Source: an uncultured Blautia sp.
GTDB lineage: Bacteria; Bacillota; Clostridia; Lachnospirales; Lachnospiraceae
Direction: 5' to 3'
DNA: 64,000 bases
Assembly: GCA_900551075.1 (NCBI GenBank)
Contig: URVB01000006.1
Location: 1 to 64,000, forward strand
Below the pieces are notes generated by a model. It was not told where the DNA came from. It searched no databases and worked only from the letters and a program-made list of their open reading frames with translations. Of this stretch, positions 7,285 through 15,943 are shown in pieces. Within the stretch, counting starts at the first letter, position 1, and every line of letters begins with the position of its first letter. A program made the position numbers and the translations under genes.

Positions 7285-8685
7285 TTAATCCTTCCAGCAT
7301 GTAGTATTCTTAATTCCAAGCTTTTTCGGATGAAATACCGGATCCTTTCCCTGCTGCTTCTGCCCGGTATAATCCTTCAGGAGCATTACTACCTTTCCGC
7401 TCAAAAGAAGTATCGCAATAATGTTTACAATCGCCATGAAGCCCATTAGCACATCCGCCAAATTCCACACTGTATCAAAATTCGCCTGCGCACCTACAAA
7501 CACTACAATTACACATACAACACGGAATCCGGTCAAAAGAACCTTGCTGTCCTTGATAAATTTCAGATTGGACTCTGCATAACAATAATTTCCGACCAGT
7601 GAACTGAACGCAAATAAAAAGATGGAAACCGTAATAAAGTGTATTCCCCATTCGCCTACTGCAGATTTTACCGCCTGCTGTACAAACGGCATTCCCGTCA
7701 GTTCAGGATCGATCACACCGTAATTCAAAAGCATCATCGCAGTTGTCGTACAGATTAAAATCGTATCAATAAATACGGAGAGCATCTGCACCATACCCTG
7801 TTTTGCCGGATGGGTTACATCTGCAGTAGCTCCTGCATTCGGTGCAGAACCCATGCCTGCCTCGTTGGAAAACAGACCTCTCTTGATTCCCAGCATAACG
7901 CAGGAACCTGAGAACCCGCCTGTGATTGCCCGTACATCAAAAGCCTCTGAAAAGATCAAAGAAAAAATTCCCGGCAGCTTCCCAATATTGATTAAAGTAA
8001 TAAAAAGACCCAAAAGAATATACAGGGCTGCCATAACCGGCACCAGACCGGACGTAATCGCTCCGATCCTATGTACACCCCCAAAAATAACGGCCGCTGT
8101 TGCAGCAGCGAGCAAAGCTCCGATGATTGCCGGAACCTTTGTCTGTGCATAGCCATCACCGAAATAATATTCAAATGCAGAGCTTACGTTAAAGGACTGC
8201 AATGCATTAAACCCAAAGGCAAAACATGCAATCAAAAGAATTGAGAATACGATTCCAAGCCATCTCTTTCCAAGCGCATACTGAATATAATACGCAGGAC
8301 CTCCCCGGAATTCCTTCTCTCCTTTAATCTTGTACGTTTGGGCCAAAGTGCTCTCAGCAAAAGCCGATGCGCTGCCGATAATTGCCAGCAGCCACATCCA
8401 GAAAATCGCCCCGGCTCCGCCTGCTGCCAATGCAGTTGCAACACCTGCAATGTTTCCCGTTCCTACTCTGGACGCTGTGGAGATCATCAGTGCCTGGAAT
8501 GACGAGACACCTGTATCGTCATTCCTTTTCTCCGACAATATCCGAATGGATTCCGGCAGCATGCGGATTTGGACAAATTTTGTCCTGAGCGTAAAATAAA
8601 TCCCGGTTCCTACCAGAAGTACAATCAGAACATACGTATAAAGATATTCACTGAGTGTACCAAGTACTGCATTAAATAATTCCAT
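7285..8685 (-). CDS. Sodium:alanine (AGCS) family symporter
   Basis: 466-aa integral membrane protein of the alanine/glycine:cation symporter family. It has the family marks ASRVGTGNIAGVATAL (residues ~75-95), RGGPAYYIQYALG, and SNEAGMGSAPNAGATADV in the middle. Hydrophobic segments number about ten. It imports alanine, glycine or a related amino acid with Na+. I chose the ATG at 8685, preceded by GAGAAGGGGGAAAAC, rather than the ATG at 8703. A terminator-like hairpin lies in its leader, pointing to attenuation. Its 3' end meets a strong terminator. Confidence 0.92.
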   Translation of the reverse strand: MELFNAVLGTLSEYLYTYVLIVLLVGTGIYFTLRTKFVQIRMLPESIRILSEKRNDDTGVSSFQALMISTASRVGTGNIAGVATALAAGGAGAIFWMWLLAIIGSASAFAESTLAQTYKIKGEKEFRGGPAYYIQYALGKRWLGIVFSILLIACFAFGFNALQSFNVSSAFEYYFGDGYAQTKVPAIIGALLAAATAAVIFGGVHRIGAITSGLVPVMAALYILLGLFITLINIGKLPGIFSLIFSEAFDVRAITGGFSGSCVMLGIKRGLFSNEAGMGSAPNAGATADVTHPAKQGMVQMLSVFIDTILICTTTAMMLLNYGVIDPELTGMPFVQQAVKSAVGEWGIHFITVSIFLFAFSSLVGNYCYAESNLKFIKDSKVLLTGFRVVCVIVVFVGAQANFDTVWNLADVLMGFMAIVNIIAILLLSGKVVMLLKDYTGQKQQGKDPVFHPKKLGIKNTTCWKD

Positions 8686-8706
8686 GTTTTCCCCCTTCTC
8701 CATCGT

Positions 8707-8752
8707 AAAAAATAAGACCCGGACTTGCCGAAACGGTATTCCGGACCTTATT
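8707..8752 (-). terminator. Terminator-like hairpin in the symporter leader
   Basis: On the minus strand AATAAG, CCGG and CCG pair with CGG, CCGG and CTTATT around a short loop, followed directly by a run of T (TTATTTTTT) and then the symporter ribosome site. The upstream operon already has its own terminator at 9399-9440. This one therefore probably acts inside the symporter transcript as an attenuator. The internal mismatches make it moderately strong. Confidence 0.55.
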
Positions 8753-8879
8753 TACAAAGTATATTCTTTGTTTATTGTATTATAATTTCACTCTCCGCGC
8801 AACCTTATTTTCCCGGGACCGGCATCCAAAAACGCAGAAGGCCTCAAGAATTCTTTCTAAAAATTTTATAATTCATTTA

Positions 8880-8908
8880 TTGACAGAAAAGTACTGGCAT
8901 ACTATCAT
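8880..8908 (+). promoter_or_regulatory. Sigma-A promoter of the CBS-domain gene
   Basis: TTGACA (8880-8885), a 17-nt spacer and TATCAT (8903-8908) lie 39 nt before the GTG start at 8948. Confidence 0.7.
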
Positions 8909-8947
8909 TAAAGCAGAATCCAAGAAACGTATATTGAGGTATTTATT

Positions 8948-9370
8948 GTGAACATTTTGTTTTTTTTAACACCCAAAAGTGAAGTAGCCTATATTTTTGA
9001 AGATGAAACTCTACGGCAAACAGTAGAAAAAATGGAACACCGGAAATTTTCCTGCATTCCGATTCTCAGCATGGATGGCAAATATACCGGTACCATTTCA
9101 GAAGGAGATCTACTCTGGGGTATTAAGCGCCTGAATATTTCAGATACCAGGTCAATGGAAAATGTTCCTATTATGGCAATCCCACGCAGAGCCACCTACA
9201 AACCGGTTCATGCCAATGCAGATATGGAAGATCTGCTGGACCGTGCCATTAATCAGAATTATGTACCAGTCGTGGATGACCAGGGATTTTTCATTGGCAT
9301 CATCACCCGTAAGGAAATCATCAAATATTGCTACAAGGAATTAAAAAAATCAGCAGCTTCCCCCCAATAG
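8948..9370 (+). CDS. CBS-domain protein
   Basis: 140 aa made almost entirely of a CBS pair. The first repeat is at about residues 15-60 (LRQTVEKMEHRKFSCIPILS...GTISEGDLLW) and the second at about 85-130 (DLLDRAINQNYVPVVDDQGFFIGIITRKEII). Such Bateman modules bind adenosine nucleotides and act as regulatory subunits or stand-alone sensors; no partner domain is present here. Translation begins with GTG after TTGAGGTA, and a consensus promoter lies just upstream. It is a single-gene unit closed by a perfect 17-bp terminator. Confidence 0.88.
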   Translation: MNILFFLTPKSEVAYIFEDETLRQTVEKMEHRKFSCIPILSMDGKYTGTISEGDLLWGIKRLNISDTRSMENVPIMAIPRRATYKPVHANADMEDLLDRAINQNYVPVVDDQGFFIGIITRKEIIKYCYKELKKSAASPQ

Positions 9371-9398
9371 GGCTCTCTGCATTTGAACCATTCAGCAC

Positions 9399-9440
9399 AA
9401 AAAAGAGAAATCAGAAACCCGGCTCTGATTTCTCTTTTTT
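9399..9440. terminator. Bidirectional intrinsic terminator
   Basis: A perfect 17-bp stem (AAAAAAGAGAAATCAGA with its complement) and an 8-nt loop. It has A-run and T-run arms, so it ends both the CBS gene and the convergent M20 operon. Confidence 0.92.
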
Positions 9441-9480
9441 ATATTTATACGACAGGTTCTCCTTCATGCAAAGCAAACGG

Positions 9481-10923
9481 TTAATCCGGAACTACCGGAA
9501 CGGCATCCGCAGGTATCGGGCAGGTATAGCCCTCCACCGTTCTCTTTACAAATTCCTTCCTGGCCTCAGCAAGGAGCTCCGGCTCCATCATCAGATCAAT
9601 GGCCGATGCCGCCAGCACCTTCCCTGCATGAACAGCCGCCTTATGCCCGATACTGGTACGGTCACAGGATACGTTCTGCCAACTGTGCCCCGGACAGCCG
9701 TTCGGCCAGGAAGCCACATGAATCTGGCCTGTAGGTGTCAGCCAGCTCACATCTCCTACATCCGTGGAGCCTGCTTTAAACGCTTCTCCCTGATAAAGAG
9801 GCGCCAGAAACGCATTCATTGCATGTCCCGTCCGCTCCCGCATAAGCCTTACCTGCTCTTTTAAATTTATATCAAATTCAGCCGCTGTCCCCGGAACGGA
9901 ATCACTTCCGGAGTATGTCAGCGCAAGCTGATCTGCAAAACGATTCTCCTCCTCTGTATAAGATGGAACACCCAGTTCTTTAAAATTCTCATACAACACC
10001 TTTTCAATGGTGAAATTACTGATCGTATCGGCCAGTCCGTCAATAAATTTCCGTTCAAAGGCCGTATCTGTCATCAACGCCGCACCCTCTGCGATCCTGT
10101 CCACACGCTCCTGAAGGCTCACTGCCTCTGCAACATGGTTGGAACGCACCATATAAAGCACGCTCGCCCTCGGCTGCACTACGTTCGGACTGCAGCCGCC
10201 GGCATCTGTAATCGCATAATGGATTCTCGCCTTATCACCCATATGCTCTCGGAGAAACTGCACACCAATATTCATCAATTCCACCGCATCCAGAGCACTT
10301 CGGCCAAGCTGGGGCGCTCCCGCCGCATGAGAAGCAACTCCGGTAAATTTATACTGTACCTGAATACAGGAATTGGAGGAGCCTGTCGCAACCTCGTTTA
10401 CATCCTCCGGATGCCAGGTCAATGCGGCATCCAGCTCCTTCCACACGCCATCTCTTGCCATAAATGCTTTTGCGGCGCCTCCCTCTTCACCGGGACAGCC
10501 ATAAAGCACCACTGTTCCCGGCCTTGCAAAAGACTCCAGATAAGCCTTCACGCCGATTGCCGCAGCAAAGGCTCCGGCTCCAAGTAAATTGTGACCGCAG
10601 CCATGCCCGCAGCCGCCAAGGGCAAGCTCCTCCCGTGTAAGGCTTCCCGCCTTTTGGGAAAGACCCGAAAGCGCATCGTATTCCGCCAGGATACCGATCA
10701 CCGGACGCCCGTTTCCATAGCTTGCTGAAAATGCCGTATCAATGTTGCAGATTCCCTTTTCCACCTGAAAACCTTCTTCCTCCAGTTCACGGCAATACAG
10801 AGCCGCTGATTTTACTTCCTGCAGGGAAAGCTCCGCATACTCCCAGATACGGTCCGCAATATGAGTAATTTTATCTTTCTTTTCCTCAATTGCTGCAATG
10901 GCAGTCTCTTTTTCCTTTGTCAT
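9481..10923 (-). CDS. M20-family amidohydrolase (AbgB-like)
   Basis: 480 aa. A metallopeptidase of the M20D type, closest in layout to AbgB, the subunit of p-aminobenzoyl-glutamate hydrolase. Visible metal/catalytic motifs are GGCGHGCGHNLLGAGA, CPGEEGGAAK (general-base Glu), LTWHPED and PGHSWQN near the end. The dimerisation 'lid' (residues ~200-320) is present. The ATG at 10923 follows ATAGGAGAACGGGAC. It is the last gene of an operon after an amino-acid ABC importer, so it probably hydrolyses an imported N-acyl or aminoacyl compound. The true substrate is unproven. Confidence 0.85.
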   Translation of the reverse strand: MTKEKETAIAAIEEKKDKITHIADRIWEYAELSLQEVKSAALYCRELEEEGFQVEKGICNIDTAFSASYGNGRPVIGILAEYDALSGLSQKAGSLTREELALGGCGHGCGHNLLGAGAFAAAIGVKAYLESFARPGTVVLYGCPGEEGGAAKAFMARDGVWKELDAALTWHPEDVNEVATGSSNSCIQVQYKFTGVASHAAGAPQLGRSALDAVELMNIGVQFLREHMGDKARIHYAITDAGGCSPNVVQPRASVLYMVRSNHVAEAVSLQERVDRIAEGAALMTDTAFERKFIDGLADTISNFTIEKVLYENFKELGVPSYTEEENRFADQLALTYSGSDSVPGTAAEFDINLKEQVRLMRERTGHAMNAFLAPLYQGEAFKAGSTDVGDVSWLTPTGQIHVASWPNGCPGHSWQNVSCDRTSIGHKAAVHAGKVLAASAIDLMMEPELLAEARKEFVKRTVEGYTCPIPADAVPVVPD

Positions 10924-10956
10924 GTCCCGTTCTCCTATCACACCGTTTTCATTCTC

Positions 10957-11733
10957 TTATAAAACCTTCCCAAGGAAGTCCTGAAGCCGGGGATTCGTCG
11001 GATGATCAAAAATGTCCTCCGGAGTTCCCTCTTCCAGCAGCTTGCCGTCAGCCATGAAAAGCACACGGTTTCCGACTTCCCGTGCAAACCCCATCTCATG
11101 GGTAACGCAGACCATGGTCATTCCGTCTTTTGCCAGCTCTTTCATAACATCCAGAACTTCCCCTACCATTTCCGGGTCCAGCGCAGATGTGGGCTCATCA
11201 AACAGCATTACCTCCGGCTCCATGGCCAGAGCCCGTACGATCGCCACACGCTGCTTCTGTCCGCCGGAAAGCTGTATGGGATATGCGCCGGCACGGTCCT
11301 TAAGCCCTACCCTGTCCAGAAGCTCCAGGGCTTTTGCCTCTGCCTCCGCTTTGCTGACTCCCTTTACCTTAACAGGTGCCAGTGTCATATTATCCAGAAT
11401 GGTCTTATGTGGAAAGAGATTAAAATGCTGGAATACCATACCCATCTTCTGACGAAGCTTATCAATATTCAGCTTTACGGTCTTTCCGCTTTCATCCTTA
11501 TATTTCTTTTTTGTAATGTCTATTCCATCGAAGACAATGGAACCGCCGGTAGGAGTCTCCAGCAGGTTCAGGCTCCGCAGAAAGGTGGACTTACCGGAAC
11601 CGGAGGGGCCGATCACAACCACCACATCTCCTTTATAAATCTTGGTGGTCACGCCGTCCAGAGCCTTAATGACGCCCATATTATAATGCTTCTTTAAATC
11701 AGTAACCTGAATCAGACTATCTCTTGTCGCCAC
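10957..11733 (-). CDS. Amino-acid ABC transporter ATP-binding protein (GlnQ-like)
   Basis: 258 aa with a full ABC ATPase set: Walker A GPSGSGKST, Q-loop MVFQHFNLFPH, signature LSGGQKQR, Walker B VMLFDEPTSALDPE and H-loop VTHEMGF. These are typical of polar-amino-acid importers (GlnQ/HisP). It energises the permease encoded just upstream, overlapping it by 17 nt, with the binding protein at the head of the operon. A short insertion around residues 75-90 (KKYKDESGKTVKLN) is common in this clostridial subgroup. Confidence 0.92.
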   Translation of the reverse strand: MATRDSLIQVTDLKKHYNMGVIKALDGVTTKIYKGDVVVVIGPSGSGKSTFLRSLNLLETPTGGSIVFDGIDITKKKYKDESGKTVKLNIDKLRQKMGMVFQHFNLFPHKTILDNMTLAPVKVKGVSKAEAEAKALELLDRVGLKDRAGAYPIQLSGGQKQRVAIVRALAMEPEVMLFDEPTSALDPEMVGEVLDVMKELAKDGMTMVCVTHEMGFAREVGNRVLFMADGKLLEEGTPEDIFDHPTNPRLQDFLGKVL

Positions 11734-12502
11734 GGCTCATTCTCCTTTCAAAATATGCAATGAGTTTTGAGGTCGGGAAGCACAGGCAGAAATAAACCGC
11801 TGTTGCCACCAGAAGAGGCTCTATAATAATGAAGGTCGCTCCCTTTACGGCATTTACGGCAGACATAATGTCCTGTACACCGATGGTATATGTAATCGCG
11901 GATTCCTTAATAATGACAACGAATTCGTTGGCGATTGCCGGAAGGATATTTTTTAGAGCCTGCGGAAGAATAATATAGCGCAGGTTCTGTGCCTGGGAAA
12001 GGCCCAGAGAACGTGCTGCTTCTGTCTGGCCGCCGTCAATAGACTGAATACCGGAGCGGATAATTTCACAGAGATATGCACCGGAATTCATACCGAGAGC
12101 CACAACACCCGGAAAAAAGCGGTCAAATTTAATAAACCCGAACAACTGGAATGCCGGCAGCTTGATCATACCGAACACACCGTAATAAATGATAAAAATC
12201 TGTACCAGCACGGGTGTGGAACGCAGGATTTCCACATAAGCCGTAGCCAAAAACGACAGAGGATTGAATTTGCTGATCACCGCCAGAGCGCCCGTCTCAC
12301 GCTGCAGCCCGTTTCTGTCATACCCCAGAAAACGCAGAGGCCGCAGATTTGACATACGCATCAGGGCAAGAATCAGGGCAAGACAAAATCCAATCATAAC
12401 CGTAAATAATGACAGCAGGATGGTAACCAAAAGGCCCTGCCGGAACAGTTGTGCATATGGCGCAATTTTCGAAAAATTGCTGAATTGAATAAAATGGTCC
12501 AT
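11717..12502 (-). CDS. Amino-acid ABC transporter permease
   Basis: 261-aa membrane subunit of a polar-amino-acid importer. It has about five to six membrane helices and the ATPase-contact loop EAARSLGLSQ...ILPQALKNILP. The start at 12502 is preceded by AAAGGAG; the alternative GTG 15 nt upstream would overlap that site. It is second in the binding protein-permease-ATPase-M20 operon and overlaps the ATPase start by 17 nt. A single permease gene implies a homodimeric channel. Confidence 0.92.
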   Translation of the reverse strand: MDHFIQFSNFSKIAPYAQLFRQGLLVTILLSLFTVMIGFCLALILALMRMSNLRPLRFLGYDRNGLQRETGALAVISKFNPLSFLATAYVEILRSTPVLVQIFIIYYGVFGMIKLPAFQLFGFIKFDRFFPGVVALGMNSGAYLCEIIRSGIQSIDGGQTEAARSLGLSQAQNLRYIILPQALKNILPAIANEFVVIIKESAITYTIGVQDIMSAVNAVKGATFIIIEPLLVATAVYFCLCFPTSKLIAYFERRMSRGDKR

Positions 12503-12613
12503 AACGGCTCCTTTCACCTAACAACAAGGAGCCGCCGCATTTACCATATGTAATACCATGCAGCAACTCCTTGCCCTTTTGCAACTTTATAAATCAGTTT
12601 TAAAATGCAGTCT

Positions 12614-13453
12614 TTATTCCTGAACCTTACCCTCAGCGTCCAGAAGACCCTCATAAGTTTCTCCCGCAGCAAGCTCATTAGCCTCTGCTACAAATTGATC
12701 CAGAGAACCATCTTCCTTTGCGGCTGCGATTGCTTCATTTACGATCTTAAGCAGTTCTTCATTTCCTTTTACAACACCGATTGAAGAACCTTCTACATCA
12801 TAGTCAACATCTGTAACGATCTCGAGCTCCGGATAATTCTTCTGGTAGCTCTGTGCTACAACTGTCTCGATAAATGCAGCATCCAGCTTACCGCTGATCA
12901 GCTCGGAAATAATATCTGTCACCTTGGGCAGAGAAACGATATCTGCATCCGGAGTATTCTCCTGTGCAAGAGCCAACTGAATGGAACCTGTCTGTGCACC
13001 GATAGAAACCTCAGAGCTGTTAGCCGCTTCAAGAGATTCGAATTTATCTGCATTGTCCTTGATTGTTACAAAAGACTGGCCGCCTTCATAATAAATATCG
13101 GAGAATGCCATGGCATCCTCACGTGCCGGATCCGGAGAAAGTCCTGCCATACCAATATCTACATTGCCCATTGCCAGCTCGCTGAGCACACCATCAAAGT
13201 CCATGGGAACAACCTCCAGCTCCAGACCTGCATAATCTGCGATATACTGGGCAAAATCCATATCAAAGCCTGCCAGCGTAGGATTTCCCTCCTCATCAAT
13301 CGAATAAAATTCATATGGTGCAAAGTCCGGGCTTGTTGCTACTGTCAGCTTGCCCTCTGCAACTGTCTCAACATCTGCCGGTTCTGCTGCGTAAACTGTA
13401 GCCGCTGCAGCCATAGAAGCGATCAATGCAATTGCTGCTAAACCTTTTTTCAT
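12614..13453 (-). CDS. Amino-acid ABC transporter substrate-binding protein
   Basis: 279 aa. Residues 1-22 are a Sec signal peptide (MKKGLAAIALIASMAAAATVYA) ending in an AxA-type cleavage site. No lipobox cysteine is visible, so anchoring is unclear for a Gram-positive. The mature part is an SBP_bac_3 fold (LTVATSPDFAPYEF, AGFDMDFAQYIADYAGLELEVVPMDFD, GNVDIGMAGLSPDPAR). The DIGMAGLSPDPAR segment corresponds to the region that binds amino-acid carboxylates. It leads the operon behind its own promoter; ligand not predictable. Confidence 0.9.
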   Translation of the reverse strand: MKKGLAAIALIASMAAAATVYAAEPADVETVAEGKLTVATSPDFAPYEFYSIDEEGNPTLAGFDMDFAQYIADYAGLELEVVPMDFDGVLSELAMGNVDIGMAGLSPDPAREDAMAFSDIYYEGGQSFVTIKDNADKFESLEAANSSEVSIGAQTGSIQLALAQENTPDADIVSLPKVTDIISELISGKLDAAFIETVVAQSYQKNYPELEIVTDVDYDVEGSSIGVVKGNEELLKIVNEAIAAAKEDGSLDQFVAEANELAAGETYEGLLDAEGKVQE

Positions 13454-13527
13454 AATAAATCCTCCTTCTTTTATGCTTTCTTCCTATGAGAAACATGCAT
13501 AATTATAAATTGGTATTCACCTTATCC

Positions 13528-13555
13528 ATTATAACGGATTTTCTGAATTATGCAA
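13528..13555 (-). promoter_or_regulatory. Promoter of the amino-acid ABC/M20 operon
   Basis: On the minus strand TTGCAT and a perfect TATAAT are 16 nt apart, about 75 nt before the binding-protein start codon. Confidence 0.6.
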
Positions 13556-13597
13556 GTACAAAACGAAAAACAATAAAATTAAAAATAAAACTTCCAA

Positions 13598-13613
13598 TTG
13601 ACATATTTGTCAA
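13598..13613. promoter_or_regulatory. Perfect palindrome between divergent promoters
   Basis: TTGACA-TATT-TGTCAA is a perfect inverted repeat between the ABC-operon promoter and the hydF promoter. It looks like a regulator site, and its left half also resembles a -35 box without a matching -10. The binding protein is unknown. Confidence 0.4.
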
Positions 13614-13628
13614 AATATTATTCCGCAC

Positions 13629-13657
13629 TTGCATAATATGAATGAATTTTTTATAAT
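13629..13657 (+). promoter_or_regulatory. Promoter of hydF
   Basis: TTGCAT (13629-13634), a 17-nt spacer and a perfect TATAAT (13652-13657) lie 35 nt before the start codon. Confidence 0.6.
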
Positions 13658-13692
13658 AAAAATCAGATGAGGAAAGCGCAGAGGAGGATCAT

Positions 13693-14916
13693 ATGGGAAT
13701 GAATCAGACACCTGCTTCTGAGCGGGTACATATTAGCTTTTTTGGAAAAAGAAATGCAGGCAAATCCAGCGTGATCAATGCTGTCACCGGTCAGAATCTG
13801 GCAATTGTTTCCGATATAAAGGGAACAACCACGGATCCTGTCTACAAAACCATGGAGCTCCTGCCCCTGGGCCCGGTCATGGTCATTGATACGCCTGGTA
13901 TTGACGACGAGGGAGAACTCGGTGCACTTCGGGTCAAAAGAAGCTATCAGGTTTTAAACAAGACAGACATCGCCGTACTGATCATTGATGGAACACTCGG
14001 ACAAACTGCTGAAGAGGAAGCCCTGGTCAGACGCTTTCAGGAAAAAGGCATCCCCTATCTGATCGTCTACAATAAATTAGATCTGATGCCTGAGAACAAA
14101 CAGGAGGAATTGGCTGCATCTGCCCGGGAAATCTGGGTCAGTGCTTCCAATCATACCAATATCTACGCACTCAAAGAAAAAATTGCCGCCCTGAAACCGG
14201 AGGATACGCATAAATATCCAATTATAGCAGATTTAATCAATCCCCTTGACCTTGTCATTCTTGTCGTGCCCATTGACAAGGCCGCACCAAAGGGGCGCCT
14301 GATTCTGCCCCAACAGCAGACCATCCGGGATATTCTGGAAAGGGGTGCCCTGTCACTGGTGGTGCGGGATACGGAATTAAAAGAAACTTTGGAACATTTC
14401 CGGGCACAGGGCATCCTGCCCCGGTTAGTTGTCACAGACAGCCAGGCATTTTCCAGAGTCTCGGGGGACACGCCCGAAGATATTGCCCTGACTTCCTTTT
14501 CCATTTTATTTGCCCGGTATAAGGGAGATCTGGCATCCTCTATTCAGGGTGTTGCAGCACTGAACAGCATTCGGGACGGAGATAAGGTCCTCATAGCCGA
14601 GGGCTGTACCCATCACCGTCAATGCGACGATATCGGTACCTGTAAAATCCCGAAATGGATTCGGGAATACACAGGCAAAAGGCCGGAGTTTTCCTTCACC
14701 TCCGGTACCGAATTCCCGGACGATGTCACTTCTTATAAAATGGTTGTGCACTGCGGGGGCTGCATGCTGAACGAGCGGGAAATGAAGTACCGCATTGCCT
14801 GCTGCAAGGACCAGAATGTTCCGGTTACCAATTATGGCATCCTGATTGCACAGATAACGGGGATTCTGAAACGGAGCCTGGAGCCGTTTCCTGAAATTCT
14901 GGAGCTGCTGTCTTAA
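13693..14916 (+). CDS. hydF: [FeFe]-hydrogenase H-cluster maturation GTPase HydF
   Basis: 407 aa. The N-terminal third is a GTPase domain: P-loop GKRNAGKSS at residues 18-26, DTPG switch, NKLD specificity motif. A dimerisation domain follows, then a C-terminal cluster-binding domain with HHRQCDDIG and HCGGC, the histidine/cysteine ligands of HydF's 4Fe-4S cluster. HydF is the scaffold that loads the diiron subcluster onto [FeFe]-hydrogenase, with HydE and HydG, which are not in this window. Start follows GAGGAGGATCAT. Its presence marks a hydrogen-producing or hydrogen-cycling anaerobe. Confidence 0.95.
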   Translation: MGMNQTPASERVHISFFGKRNAGKSSVINAVTGQNLAIVSDIKGTTTDPVYKTMELLPLGPVMVIDTPGIDDEGELGALRVKRSYQVLNKTDIAVLIIDGTLGQTAEEEALVRRFQEKGIPYLIVYNKLDLMPENKQEELAASAREIWVSASNHTNIYALKEKIAALKPEDTHKYPIIADLINPLDLVILVVPIDKAAPKGRLILPQQQTIRDILERGALSLVVRDTELKETLEHFRAQGILPRLVVTDSQAFSRVSGDTPEDIALTSFSILFARYKGDLASSIQGVAALNSIRDGDKVLIAEGCTHHRQCDDIGTCKIPKWIREYTGKRPEFSFTSGTEFPDDVTSYKMVVHCGGCMLNEREMKYRIACCKDQNVPVTNYGILIAQITGILKRSLEPFPEILELLS

Positions 14917-14946
14917 AGACATAATGGAAATTTCAGGAACTTTTTT
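14888..14946 (+). terminator. hydF terminator overlapping the gene end
   Basis: TTCCTGAAATT near the last codons pairs with AATTTCAGGAA at 14929-14939, followed by a T-run at 14941-14946. The left arm lies inside the coding region. Confidence 0.65.
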
Positions 14947-15030
14947 CATGGAATTCACGTTTTCATAACATTTTTCCTGTATACTGGTAGCTTCCAAAGG
15001 ACAATTAACGAACATTGATTGGAGGTTCAT

Positions 15031-15885
15031 ATGAAATTTACAAAAATGCACGGTATCGGAAACGATTATGTATATGTCAACTGCTTTCAGGAAACGGTCA
15101 AGGACCCTTCCGCTGTCGCAAAATTTGTCAGCGACCGACATTTCGGCATCGGCTCGGACGGTCTGATTCTGATCAAACCCTCTGACATCGCGGACTGTGA
15201 AATGGATATGTATAATCTGGATGGCTCCCAGGGCGCCATGTGCGGCAACGGCATCCGCTGTGTGGCAAAATATGCCTACGACTACGGTATCGTTAACAAA
15301 ACCAGCATCAGCGTAGCAACCAAAAGCGGTATCAAATATCTGGAGCTCTCCGTAGAAAACGGCAAAGTCTCCATGGTAAAGGTCAACATGGGGTCCCCGA
15401 TCCTGAATGCCAGACAGATTCCGGTAGTTGCTGAAACGGAGCAGGTCATCGACGCCCCCCTCAAAGTGAATGGAACCACCTACCGCATCACAGCCGTTTC
15501 CATGGGGAACCCGCACGCCATTGTTTATATGGATGATATAGAAAGCCTGGATATCGAAAAAACAGGCCCTTTCTTTGAAAGCCATCTGGTTTTCCCAGAC
15601 CGGGTCAACACGGAATTTGTCAAGGTCATTGACAATCATACGCTTAAGATGCGCGTATGGGAACGGGGCTCCGGTGAGACGCTGGCCTGCGGAACAGGTG
15701 CCTGCGCAGTGGCAGTTGCTTCTGTCCTGAATGGCTACGTAGAGGAGGATGCTCCCGTAACGGTCAAACTTCTGGGCGGAGATTTGCAGATCTTCTGGGA
15801 TCGCAGAGACAACCTGATTTACATGACAGGTCCCGCTTCTACTGTATTTGATGGAGAGATTGACTTATCCTTCCTCGGAGAGTAA
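15031..15885 (+). CDS. dapF: Diaminopimelate epimerase
   Basis: 284 aa. Converts LL- to meso-diaminopimelate for lysine and peptidoglycan synthesis in the cytoplasm. Both catalytic cysteines are visible: MCGNGIRC (residue ~73) and LACGTGACA (residue ~215). The start motif MKFTKMHGIGNDY is characteristic. I chose the ATG at 15031, with TTGGAGG 5 nt ahead; the earlier TTG at 15019 is part of that site. The gene appears monocistronic, about 110 nt after hydF and closed by a terminator shared with the GH32 gene. Confidence 0.95.
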   Translation: MKFTKMHGIGNDYVYVNCFQETVKDPSAVAKFVSDRHFGIGSDGLILIKPSDIADCEMDMYNLDGSQGAMCGNGIRCVAKYAYDYGIVNKTSISVATKSGIKYLELSVENGKVSMVKVNMGSPILNARQIPVVAETEQVIDAPLKVNGTTYRITAVSMGNPHAIVYMDDIESLDIEKTGPFFESHLVFPDRVNTEFVKVIDNHTLKMRVWERGSGETLACGTGACAVAVASVLNGYVEEDAPVTVKLLGGDLQIFWDRRDNLIYMTGPASTVFDGEIDLSFLGE

Positions 15886-15903
15886 TCATTACCAGGTAAT
15901 TTT

Positions 15904-15941
15904 GAAAAAGCTGCAGCCACTTCCATGACTACAGCTTTTTC
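15904..15941. terminator. Bidirectional terminator between dapF and the GH32 gene
   Basis: GAAAAAGCTGCAG pairs with CTACAGCTTTTTC across a 12-nt loop with one mismatch. The A/T arms allow function on both strands. Confidence 0.8.
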
Positions 15942-15943
15942 AT

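Noticed and set aside
8753..8880. Possible glycine riboswitch or T-box upstream of the alanine symporter
   Set aside because: No tandem aptamer pattern and no GGGTGGNACCGCG sequence; only the terminator-like hairpin is supported.
14506..15639. A 377-residue minus-strand frame opposite hydF and dapF
   Set aside because: It overlaps two well-defined genes, has no ribosome site and no family pattern.
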